From Romanomermis culicivorax (taxonomy: Eukaryota; Nematoda; Enoplea; Mermithida; Mermithidae): DNA of 64,000 bases. The position numbers and the translations under genes are program-made. Shown piece after piece: positions 11,633 through 23,125 of the stretch. Under the pieces are notes generated by a model. The model saw nothing but the letters and a program-made list of their open reading frames with translations. It ran no database searches and was not told the DNA's origin. The stretch's first letter is position 1. Each line of letters opens with the position of its first letter. The DNA is taken from contig CAWUHX010000302.1 of assembly GCA_963922205.1 (NCBI GenBank), positions 1 through 64,000 of the forward strand, given 5' to 3'.

Positions 11633-12929
11633 ACAGTAAATGTGTGAATATTGAAAGCTGTGGGATAAATTTTAAAACGTGCAGATCTGGAGGTTTAAGT
11701 TACAAATAATTATACAATCATTTTCTATTCTTCGAGACGAAAATAAAATACTTATTTGCTAATCTCAAACTGCATTTGCATAGAAGCAAATTAGTTATAT
11801 GTGAGTAAATTTTCATAACGTTCGCGAGTGTCTGCACAATGATGCACGCGTTGCATGTAAGTTGTTCATTAATTTTAAAAAAATTTTAAAATTAAAAATT
11901 GAAAAATTTTAGAATTTATATTTGAAAATTTTCAAAATTTAGAATGAATAAATTAAAAAAATTTTAATTCGAAATTTATAATCGAAAAATTTTACAAATT
12001 GAAAAATTTAAAATTTCAAAAACTTACAATGAACAAATTTAAAAAATTTTAAAATTTGAAATTAAAAAGCTTATTTTTGGATGAAAAATGCCCAATTTTC
12101 AACAAAAAATCGTCGAAAATGTTAATCTTCAACAAAAAATCGTCGAAAATATTAATTTTCTCGGCGCTTCGCGCCATGGATACATTCTTGCGATTTTTTT
12201 AGACAAAAAATTAATTTTTTGAACCGTTTTTCGAACTTTTTTGGTGGAAAATCCGAATTTTTTCTCCTCAAGAGACCCCTCCTACTAAATTTTTGGGAAT
12301 TAGTGACCCTCGGCCCCAAAAAAAGTCGTCCGACCCCCCTCCCCAGACCTCGTGGCTCCGTTACATGTACGGTCAAATGTATAATCTGCGAACAAAACAA
12401 TTGAATTATTCTCTTGCTTGGCTCTTGTAAACTCGCATCTATTTATAAGCAGGTAAGGGCTCGGAACTTTTTCCAAAAAAATGTCGTTTTTTTGTGGAAT
12501 AAGTTAAAAAATTTTTGGTGGTTCGATTCGAAACAAAAATTTCGAAATTTTGACGACGCGATCTCGCTTGACACTCTGACTCGTCATTAAAATTTTATAA
12601 TCTTTTATATCAGCCAAAATTTTGAAATTTGAATTTTTATTGTTTTTTAGTGGTAGTTCTTTTGAAACGATAATTTATTTTTTGCACATTACTTCATTAG
12701 AAAAATCTAAAAATTTACGATCAGACTCGCGAAATTATGATTAAAAAATTTTTAGTAACGATTAAGAACTAAAATTTGTACGCAATTTTTCGAAATCAGT
12801 GTTTTTTTTACAAGGCCACCGTTTTCCCTTTAAAATCAAGCATTTTGGGTGAAAATCGAAAAAATTATAGTTTTAAACCATAGAAGTTTTAGTAGTAGGT
12901 TGACACTTTCCAGAGCACCAGTGGTTAGA
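11633..12929. other. AT-rich spacer, no gene
   Basis: Contains low-complexity AAAATTTAAAATT tracts (11870-12060). A GGCGCTTCGCGCC palindrome lies at 12163-12175. Open frames across 12152-12404 lie in repeat-like sequence and lack domains. Confidence 0.5.
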
Positions 12930-13200
12930 GATGGATTCGACTGCATTTAGCCAAAACATTCAAAATCGCTAAATGAACTCGGGTACATCTGGCCAAAACA
13001 GAAAAAATGGCTAAATGGACTCGGCACCATCTAGCCAAAATGCACTCGGGTCCATGTAGCCAAAAGACACAGAATTGCAAAATGGACTCGGGTCTATCCA
13101 GCCAGGAAACAATAATTTGCTAAATGGACTCCGGTTCATCTAGCCAAAGTGCACAAAATTGCTAAATATACTCGGGTCCATCTAACCAAACTGCACAGAA
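12930..13200 (+). repeat. AAATGGACTCGGGTCCATCT minisatellite
   Basis: About six diverged units of roughly 45 bp, each containing GCTAAATGGACTCGG, TCCATCTAGCC and AAAATGCACA, related to the palindromic unit at 11519. Non-coding. Confidence 0.75.
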
Positions 13201-13410
13201 TTGCAAACTGCCATAGAACTCCCTCCCCTGAAATCGTCGGCCATAGGGCTAGCCATTGGGCTACCCCCAGGATTTTTCAATCCTGTGGCTAGCCATATGG
13301 TAGTCATAGGGACCGCCATACTCTTGGTCGAAAAAATATTGAAAAATGTATTTTTTTGGTAAAAACTTTCAATTTTTGAACAAAAAATTGTCAAAAACGT
13401 CAATTTTCTC

Positions 13411-13423
13411 GGTGCTTCGCACC
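13411..13423. other. GC palindrome with paired substitution
   Basis: GGTGCTTCGCACC preceded by TTCTC. At the equivalent place in a neighbouring repeat (12163-12175) the sequence is GGCGCTTCGCGCC. Both partners of one base pair differ, so the stem is kept. Confidence 0.6.
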
Positions 13424-13639
13424 ATTTCACATGTATGTTCTAGAGGGTCTGTACCGCCAGCAGGATTCCAATAGCTAATGAAATCGCTACATTCAACTGG
13501 GTCTTTACCACTACCAAGGTCTCAGTTGCCACTAGTTGATAAATTTACAATTTAAAAATGTTAAAAATCCTAAAATGCGGGAATGATAATTCTAGGAAGC
13601 ATGGAAAATTTCCACGAATTGCTTAAAAATGTATATCGA

Positions 13640-15641
13640 GTAGTATATTTTCAAAACCTCGGGCCGGATCCGTGTTTGGGTCAAAGATTTTGAGAATATC
13701 ATATCCAGGTCAAGGTTCAAAATATTTTTTGGTCTTGTTTGGGGGCTCCGAGAAAGTATAAATAAACTCAAAAATTGATATACAAACATGTAAAATCCGA
13801 ATAAATACAATGGAAATTTCTGAGGAAAAAACTAAAATTCTAAAAACAACAACAGAAATTCTACAAAATCGAACTAAAATTTCGAAAAAAAACTTGGACA
13901 AAGATGGGAAAAAACATGAAAAATTCGAAAAATAGAATCGATAATTGTGAAAAAACGTTAAAAAATCTGAAGTATTCCAAAAAATTTCAATAAAAAATTC
14001 TAAAACAACGAGAGAAGTTTCAGAAAATCAAACAGAAAATCTGAAAAGGACAATCGAAATTTGGAAAAAATGAAAAAGAATAAAAAACTGAAAAAATGTC
14101 AAATATTTGGATAAAACAGAAACAACAATCTAAAAAAGAACACTTCCCAAAAAAGGAATGTTTGAAGAAATGGGATCCAAAATTTTGAATTTCTAGAAAT
14201 CGAATACAAATTCGAAAAAATAGAATAAAAATTTGAAAAAATTGAAAAATTTGAATGAAAGAATCAAAAAATGTCTAACATTTGGAAAAATAAAAGTACC
14301 TGAATTCTTCAAAACATTTATTTCAAGAATATCAAAAATTTTTACTCCAAACAATAGAATCTAAAATTATAGAAATCCAACAAAAATTCCGAAAAATACA
14401 GTCAAAATTTGAGAGAAAAAACCTAAAAAATCCAAAAATCGGAAACTGCTCAAACGTGTAGAATTAATGAAAGAACACTTCTTATTCCAAGAAACAGAAT
14501 CCAAAATTTTATAAAAACGGAAATCCTAGAAATGAAACAGAAATTCGGAAAAATCTGGTCAAAATTTGGGAAAATACATGAAAAACCCAAAAAACAGGGA
14601 AATTAAAAAAACAAAACAAATTTGAAAGAATATAATCAAAAGTTGAGAAAAATAGAAACATAAATTCTAAAACAAGATAAATTGTAGAAAATCGAAAAAA
14701 TTCTAAAAAATTTAGTCGAAATGCGAAAAAGAAACATGAAAGATCCAAAAAAACAGAGTCGAAAGCTGTAAAAACAATAGAAACAATGAATTCAAAAAAA
14801 TCTACGAAAATCCAAACTTTTCGATAGAATATTTCAAGAAATTGTATCCAAAATTCTTAAATAACAACACATATTTTCCGAAATTTAACAAAAAATTTAA
14901 AAAATAAAAGTCAAAAGATGGGAAAAACATGGAAAAGTCGAAAAACAGAATAAAAACCGTAAAAAAACATCAAATATTTAGGCAAAGGCTGGAAGCAAAA
15001 AAATTAGAACGCGAAGAATAGAATCAAATTATAGAAAGAAAGAATTCTAAAATAAAAACAGTTATCCTAGAAAATCAAACAAAAAATTCTGGAAAATAGT
15101 CAAAATTAGAAAAAATATCAAAAATCCAAAAAGCAGAATTCGAAAATTAAAAAAAAAACTGAAAAAAATCAAAAAATTAAACAAGATTCTAAAACAGCAA
15201 ATTTGAGAAAATCGCATTTTGTGAAGAATATAATATTTGAAGAAACTGAAGTCAAAAATTCTTGAAATTGAGATTCGAAATTTGGCAAAAACATAAAAAG
15301 TGTAAAACAACAAAGTACGCATGACAAATTTCTGGATTTGGAATCAAGAATTTAGTAAAAAAAATTTTAAGATTTCAAAATTGTCAGAAATTCTAAAAAA
15401 TTTAACCACAAATTTCAGAAAACCCCCAAAAATTTCCGAAAATTCACACAAAAAAATCCTGATTTTTCCAGAAGAAAAATCCAAAAATTAATTAAAAACT
15501 AAAAAAAATTTCAAAGTTTACAACATAAGAATAAAGACACTAAAATAAAATTCGAAATGTTTATACTCATGATTGAAAATCTATTGATTTTAATTATATT
15601 TTCAAATTCTGAATTTTGTTGTTTTTTTAAAGGTTAAAATA
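13640..15641. repeat. A-rich degenerate repeat upstream of NGDN
   Basis: Two kilobases dominated by GAAAAAATAGAATC/AAATTCTAAAA-like motifs with irregular spacing. There is no coding signal on either strand; minus-strand frames translate to Phe/Ile-rich low complexity. It precedes the NGDN start codon directly. Confidence 0.6.
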
Positions 15642-18600
15642 ATGCCTCCGGATTATTCTGAATCAGAGAAAAATGTCGAAATTGCTCGATTCGAAAAATT
15701 AATCGCCGATATCGATAATCAAACTAGTGAACTTTCATCGTTTGTTAAAAAATGTATTGAAAGCGCCGATGAAAATTTGGATACAGAAAAAGTTTGATTT
15801 TAAATTTTTCAATTGAATCTTTTTTAAATTTTAAAAATAATTTGTTTTTCAAATTCTTCAAATGTATTTTATTCAAAAATTTTTAAAATTTTCTCCATTC
15901 AAGAATAATTTTTTCTCTCGAAAATGAGTTTTTTTATTTCCCAAAAATGAATTTTTTTCATTTTTTCCAAAATTTTTCTATTTTTTTAAATCTTTGAAAT
16001 TTTCAAAAATTAATTTTTTCAAAATTTGAAATTCGTTTTGATGTTTCAGAAATTTGTTTTTGAACCCATAAATTTGTTTAACTTGAAATTTTTCCACAAA
16101 TAATTTTTTTTAATATTTAAAAATATCATTTTGAAAAAAATTTGAAATTTTTTTTAGGGAATTGGACTTTTGGACGTAAAAAATCACTCAATGATCAATT
16201 ATTTGATCGATTTATCATTTTTAATGCTGCAAAAATTGAATAAAAAATCCATCAAATCCGATCCGACAATTTTACGTTTAGCTGAAACTCGAGTCGTAAG
16301 TTTTAAATTTTTATAAAATTTTTTTTAACTTTTAAAAATTATATATTTTTCCCTTACAGGTTTTAGAACGTATAAGGCCCATAGAAGCCAAATTGAAATA
16401 TCAGATCGACAAATATATGAAATTATTATCGTCCAATAAGCAAAGTTTGGACGTCGATCCTTTAAGATTTAAATCGAATTTGGAAAATTTTGGAGGCGAA
16501 GTAAAGCAAAAAAAATGTGTATTTTTATAGTAATTTTGAAACATTGATGGAAAAGCTGCAAAAAAAGATATTTAATTTTTTTAAAATAGCTGTAAAGTTG
16601 CAAAAACAATTTACAATACCAGTCGAAAAGTTGTGAAAATTTTTCTTTAATATTAACAAAATACATTCATTTCAAAACATTGTTTGAAAATTCAAGAAAA
16701 AAATTTTTTTTGAAACATTGTAAGGTAAGTTTTAAAAAATAATTTAATTGCAAAACATCAGAAATTGACAAAATGTATTTTGCTTAGAACAATTTCTGAA
16801 AAAAAATTTTTAAAACATTGTTCAATAAGTTTCAAAAATAATGAATTTTGAAACATTTTAGTCTACAGTTACAAAAAAGATTGATTTTGAAACACTAGTC
16901 AAAAAGTTTGAAAAAAAATGATATTAAAACATTTTTTGATAAGTCTTAAAAAAATTTAATATCAATATCAAAACATTGATCAAAAAAATTTAAAAAAATG
17001 AAATATCTTTCTATAAGTTACAAAAAACTTTATTTAGAAGCACAGGTCAGAATGTTTTAAAAAATTGATTCAAGTTGCTAAAAAACATTTTGAAATGTAG
17101 TTCTGCAAGTTTTAAAAAAATTTAATTTCAAAACATTGGTTATTAAAATTATAAACAAAGTTTGATATATTAGTCGAGAAGTTATAAAAAAACTTGATTT
17201 TGAAACATTGGTCAGAAAGTTTTTTTAAAAAATATCTTTTTTTCAGGGTGATAGTGACAAAGATTCCATAGATTCCGATGATGATCCAGGCGAAGAAAAA
17301 AATTTGGAAGAAACATACGTCCCCCCGAAATTGATGGCTGTACCTTATTCAGGTTTGTATCTGGAGGAAAATGTATAAATTTCTTTTTTTTGTGAAAAAA
17401 AAGAATTTCAGTATCAAATATGATGAAATTCTCAAAAAAATTCTAATTGAATCCACTTGAAACTCTGTTTTTTCAGAATTTTAATAAATTTGTCAAATAT
17501 TTTCAGTGTATTTTTGCATTTTGTATCACTTAGCCTATGCTGAAAATGCTACAAAGTTATTCACATTGCAGAATGCAAATGATGCTGACAAAAAAAATTT
17601 CTACAATTAACTCCCCAATTTTTCGTGACGTGTTGAGTCTTATTTCTGGAAATCTTGATTCATTGGGGATAGTGAGTGAGCTACAAATAGTCAAAGTGGA
17701 TCTAAAATGAGGATTTTTGATAGTATAAATTGGAAAAGTGTTTAGGAAACTAATTCGCGTTCTTTGAGAAAACTTTTTGAGCTGATCTGAATACTTTTTA
17801 GATTTTTCTAATTGAACTAATATTGACCGAGTTTTAAAACATTGAATTTTTATGTGGTTAAGCATAGGATTGAAAAATTAAATATTCAATTGCCATTGAT
17901 CAATCAACTTTCTGATAGTGAAATTTGGCATATTACACGATATCTCATTTGGAGTAGTTACAATGTTGCAAATTATAGTCTGTTGTAAGGTTGTAGTTTG
18001 TAGTAACTACTTAAACATTATCCTTTACCCACATGTTATAACTTAAAATCTTTAATTTAACATATCTTATTGAGTAATTGATATTTTTTGAAGAGGCCGA
18101 AATTGGTCAACTTGGATTTAGATCCCCTATTCCAAAATTTGAAAAAAATTTTGTGTGGGACCAGTTACAGTAATCCGACATAACATTTCAAAATGACTTG
18201 ATTTATGGAGAAAATACTTTCCGCTCTATTGACAAAATGTAAGACGTGCTGAAAAAATTTTAGATTTTTCAAATTGAGCCAATATTGATCATTGAATTTT
18301 TATGTGATTAAGCATAAGACCTAAATATAAATTCTATTTCTACTGATCGGTTAATTTTTTCATTGTGAAATTGTGAATATAGATATGACTTTAGATGATG
18401 TATCATTTAGAATAGTTAATATAATATGTCATAATAGTCCGTCATAATGTAGAAAGTACTTAAACATTGTCCTATACCTACATCTTATAACTCAATATCT
18501 TGAATTTGATTCATCTCCTCGAATATTTAATATTTTTTGAATAGAAAAATATTTGTCAACTTGGATTTAGATCCCCTATTCAAGATGAGGAAAATTTTTT

Positions 18601-20646
18601 GGTGTAGGACGTGTTACAGTAATCCCACATAAAACCTGATTTACTTAGAAAATATGAGTTTTTCGAGTAGTTTGAAATGAAAAGTGTTTCAAATATGCAT
18701 CTTCTTAAGCTGTGCTCAAAACATTTTAGATTTTTCAAATTGAGGCAATATTGGCCGAGTTATCACAAGTTGAATTTTTATGTGATTAAGCATAGGATTA
18801 AAATATATATTCATTTCCTTTCGATTGATCGATTTTTTCATAGTCAAATTTTGCATATGTATAAAACTCTAGATAATATGTCATTTAGATTGGCTGTAAT
18901 GTTATAACTATAGTCTGGTATATTGTAATAAGTACTTGAACATTGTCCTATACATACCTGTAGTTGGGGGGGGACCCCCCCCCCCCAACTCGGCCAACCC
19001 TATACCCAACATCATCCAACCCCCCAACTCCCCCCCCCCCCCAACCCCCCCCCAGTTGGGAAAAAATTAAAAAAATTTGCCAAAAAGTGTATGTTTTTTG
19101 GCCTTTTTTGGGAAAAATTTCGATTTTTTCCTACCCCCCCCCCCAAAATTTCGGATTTACCCCCCCCCCCCCCCCAACTGGTCGGAGGTCTTACAGGTAT
19201 GGTCCTATACCCACATGTTATAACTCAAAATTTTCAATTCAACGTATCTCCAGGAGTAATTGATATTTTTCAAAGGGGGAAAATTTGATCAAATTAAATT
19301 CAAGTCCTCTATAGTATATGAGCGAAAAATTTGGTACACAGTGAGTTATAATAATTATATATACTATAAACTGTCGGGATAAAATGGAATTACATGGAAA
19401 AAGGGGCTGAAATTAAACTTTTGAATATCATGTTTCTACAAAAATTGTTCCATATATTACAGAGGCCTCCTCCAGCCGAGCTCAAAACATTTTACATTTT
19501 TCAAATTGGATCAATATTAATCCAGTTATCAGCAATTGAAGTTCCATGTGATTAAGCATAGGACTGAAAAATTGTATTTTCAATTCCTGTATATTGGTCA
19601 GATTTCTCAGAGTGAAACTTTACCGTAGAGATGCTTCTGCACAGGATCTCATCTAGAATGACTGCTAATGTTATTACTGTATTACATGACAGTTTTTAAT
19701 ATTTATTCATATTTTCTCCTATACCCACATGTTAGAACTCAAAATTTTCAACTTAACGTGTCTTCTCGAATAATCGATATTTTTCGACGAGGAAAAATTT
19801 CCCGACCTCGCCCATAAGTCCTCTGTTCGATATGCTCGGAAAATTTCATATCGAGTGTAAAACTACAGTAATCCTTTTAAGTTTCAAAATAAGGAAGTTT
19901 GATGTTCAATCGTGGGTTAAATATGGCATTTTTTCCAGAGGATCAAAGTAAAGAAGAAAGAGCTCTAGAACGAGCCAAAAGACGGGCTTTGAGCAGCAGT
20001 TTGGTGAAAGATTTGCGCGAACAATACGGTGACGCTCCTACGGAAATTAGAGTAAAACTACCGTAGAAATCCTAGATTTTACTGTAGAAAACTATTCTCA
20101 AGTAAAAAATGGGAGTTTTTCTTACTGTAGATTTTTATTCAACAGGATAATATCGATTCGCGACGTAAAAAGAACGTCGATTCGTCGAAAAAACGTACCG
20201 AGTATGGGAAAATTTTCGTGTTTTTTTGTTTGTTTGTTTTTTTCTATAAATATTTCATCTTTGTTTTTTAGGTACGAAGAGAATAATTTTATGCGATTAC
20301 CGACGACGAAAAAACAACGTAAAATGGATAATAATAATCGTACAAATTCGACTTTAAATTATTTATTAAATTTCGGCGATTATAACGTCGAAGAAATTGT
20401 TAATAAAAATAACGTAAGAGTGGATACTGTTTGCATTTAACCTTGTTTCTACAATTACTCTTTCGCCAACCTGAAGGTTTTTATATTTTTCTCTCCGCTC
20501 TAGAAACGCTCCAAGAATACAAAATTTGGTGGCAAAACCAAAAGTGGGAAAGTAAGGACTATTTTAATTGTAGAATTTTCTATAGCAGCTAAATAATTTT
20601 TTTCCAGGACCAAAAATTCGGGAGGAAAAAAGGCAAGAAGCGATAA
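15642..20646 (+). CDS. NGDN: neuroguidin homologue (Sas10/Utp3 family), nine exons
   Basis: Neuroguidin-type proteins are nucleolar Sas10/Utp3/Lcp5-family factors of small-subunit rRNA processing; vertebrate NGDN is also linked to translational control. Exons by eye: 15642-15791, 16158-16295, 16360-16500, 17247-17352, 19939-20051, 20146-20201, 20272-20413, 20504-20551, 20608-20646; all frames join, giving about 310 residues against roughly 315 in human. Family hallmarks: GIGLLDVKNHSM and DPTILRLAETRV (exon 2), then VLERIRP and LKYQIDKYMKLL (exon 3), YVPPKLMAVPYS (exon 4), LERAKRRALSSS and DLREQYGDAPTEIR (exon 5), and a basic tail ending GRKKGKKR. Introns are GT-AG, although the first donor (GTTTGA) is weak. 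A possible acceptor, TTTTTTTAAAG, ends 9 nt before the ATG. Introns 3 and 4 hold tandem repeats and intron 4 a MITE. The gene is convergent with the torsin cofactor. Identity is very likely; exact exon ends need cDNA. Confidence 0.93.
16501..17246 (+). repeat. intronic degenerate repeat in NGDN intron 3
   Basis: Repeats built on TTTGAAACATTGGTCAGAAAGTT with A/T runs, spaced irregularly at roughly 50-70 bp. It fills almost the whole intron. Confidence 0.65.
17500..19900 (+). repeat. ~450-500-bp tandem repeat in NGDN intron 4
   Basis: The block GAATTTTTATGTGATTAAGC followed by ATAGGA recurs at about 17847, 18295, 18773 and 19538, each copy followed by a CATTGTCCTATACCCACATG-like box. Spacing is about 450 and 480 bp, then 765 bp where a 249-bp MITE has inserted. 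Units are clearly diverged. Confidence 0.8.
18945..19209 (+). mobile_element. CATACCTGTA MITE with perfect 8-bp TSD (intronic)
   Basis: The element 18953-19201 (249 bp) begins CATACCTGTAGTTGG and ends GGTCTTACAGGTATG. GTCCTATA flanks it at 18945-18952 and 19202-19209. The other units of the host tandem repeat show the uninterrupted sequence at the same place. This copy defines the family: terminal inverted repeat CATACCTGTA, 8-bp duplication, long C runs and no coding capacity. Confidence 0.93.
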
Positions 20647-23125
20647 TCGTAGGTTGTTTACTGTAGAAAATAAAAGTTCCTTCGCGAACAAAATGCACAG
20701 TATGCCCTGATGTAGTGATAAGCAAGTATGATAGATTTACTGTACGATTGACGATCTGCTTAACTTATGGTTTCTTAGCCGTAAAGTGTCTACAGTTAGT
20801 CAGAAATTTATTTTTGCTTGCAGATTAAGTCTCCGAAATTGTCAATCGGAGATGCGATTCTGATTACAGTAAACTGCAGCTCATGCACCTGCTAATCAGC
20901 GTGCTGGATTCTAAAATTGACCATTCTTCACAATAGCCACACTGAATCAGGTATTGATATGTTTGGGCCTTCTAATTTCTAAATGCGGGGAAGACGCAAA
21001 CATGCCAACTAAGAAAAAATGAACCTACAATAAAGATAAAAATTGCCTCCACTTGCAGATCAAATCTTGGAAATTGACTGTATAAGATGCGACTTCAATT
21101 ACAGTAAACTAGAACACGTTCTGAATTCTGAAAATAATTCTGAAGTTCAACAGAACGCAAAGATTAAATTGCACCTGCAGATCAAATTTAGAAAATTAAC
21201 AATTCGAAGTGCTATCCAGTTTACAGTAAACTAGAGCAAATTTACTTGCCGATCGACGTTTCAAATTCCTGAAAACGATCGCTCTACACGATAGCTACAG
21301 TAAACCAGCTTGATATATAGTGCATGTTCTAATTTTCAAAAATACTAATCGGACATTTTCGGCTCAGCAAACCGATGCAATTTTACAATAAGCTAAAAAA
21401 TTATCTCTGCTTGCATATCGTACTTTGAAAATTGATTACAGTAAACTTGGGCTCGAAAATTTAAAATCTCGGGAACTTACACTTGTCACGGTGCGCTCAT
21501 GCTGCCATGGTGCGTTTTCCTCTGAACCCGTAGACTTGATGTTTCACTCCCAAGTCACACCCCCATACCTGAACTATTGCGACGGGCACTGCTGCTCTCC
21601 TCAGGCGATGTGGGCAGTTGGTTGAGCAGAGCTAATACCCTGTGTGGCACACGTTACACACCACTTAACAACTTTTATGATACAGGTACAGTACTCCAGA
21701 GAACTGAAAATGCACTTGCCTATCAAATTTTCAAAATTGACATCGGAGATGAGCACATTCATTACAATTCATTATTACAATAAACTAAGGTATATGTAAC
21801 TGTTGATCGATTGATATTTTACTTGCTGATCATATCACCGAAATTATCAAATTTGTGCAATCCAAGTTACGGTAAACCATGTACTCGCTTGTCGACGTTT
21901 CAAAGGCGACAAAGTCTGAGAAAATTTTTTGTTGAAACGAAAAATTTCGAAAATTACGCAAGGGACGGAGAATATACAGGTATACTGTAAGCTGGGAATC
22001 AGACGTTGTATCTGGTGATCGGGATAGCCAAATATTATGCATCGAGTGAGTTGCTGTAAATCATGAACTCGTTAGTCGGATTCACCAAAAGCGACAAATT
22101 TCCAACGAGATTTTCCGCGTGTTGATGGTGGTCATGCGCATTCGCATCAGCAAACCGTACATATATTGCACTTGCTGTTCAAAATTTGAAAAATGACAAG
22201 TTTGGAAAAAATTGTTCCCGAATGAGCGCTCGCGCATCGCCGAATGTTCGCCCGAAAAAGTAAATACAGTAAACAATATCTTACACGTGCTTTTTGATCA
22301 ACGGTTCAAAACCGACAAGCTTCTGAAGCGATCAATTAATTGACTAATCTATAAATTTTGTGCTTTGCAGCTAATTTATCAAGGACACTACATTAAACCC
22401 ATCCATACCGTTCATGGACTTACTGATCAAATTTGAAAAATAACAAATTTCTGAAACGGTCGTCAAATCCGCTAGTTGGGCGCTCGTGCATCGCAGCAAA
22501 CATGGCTGAATTAGTACAGGGCACACGCCTGCCGATTAAAATTTCAGAACTGACAGGATTCTCTAACTATCGTTCAATTCGGAGAATACTACAGTAAACA
22601 AGCTGATTTTATACAGTCTTGATGATCAGATTTCAAAAGTGACAGATTTTCGGAACGATCATGCAATCCACAGGTCGAGCGGTTGCGCACAGGAGCTGAC
22701 TCATGGAAAACGACACAGTAAACTGGATAATATCATACTAGCTAATCAAAATTCGATAACTGACGAATCCTACGATTATTTAGCTCAGAAAATGGGCGCT
22801 ATCATTGCGGCAAATATTGCTGAAATACTACAGTAAACGACGTCACGCACGTACTTGCCGATCAAAATTTTAAAACTGATAAGTTACTAGAACAGATATT
22901 GAAGTCGAAAAATGAGCACGCATTGCGGCGAAATTTGCTTGAATACCAATTACCATGCATCAAATTTCAAAAATGAACGATTCCATTCAAAAAATTTCTG
23001 GTGCTTCTTGAACGATTCCATTCAAAAAATTTGTGCTGGTGCTCTATGGCAAATTTTGCAACTAAAACCACGGTATGTTGATCGATGACGACTTGCTGAT
23101 CAAAATATCAAAAAAGACAAATTCT
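20647..23125 (+). repeat. degenerate TACAGTAAAC satellite between convergent genes
   Basis: TACAGTAAAC or a close variant recurs about a dozen times between 20866 and 22835, each time followed by a box resembling TTGCTGATCAAATTT then AAAATTGAC, with spacing of about 75-320 bp. Open frames inside are short and follow the repeat. I see no gene. Confidence 0.65.
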
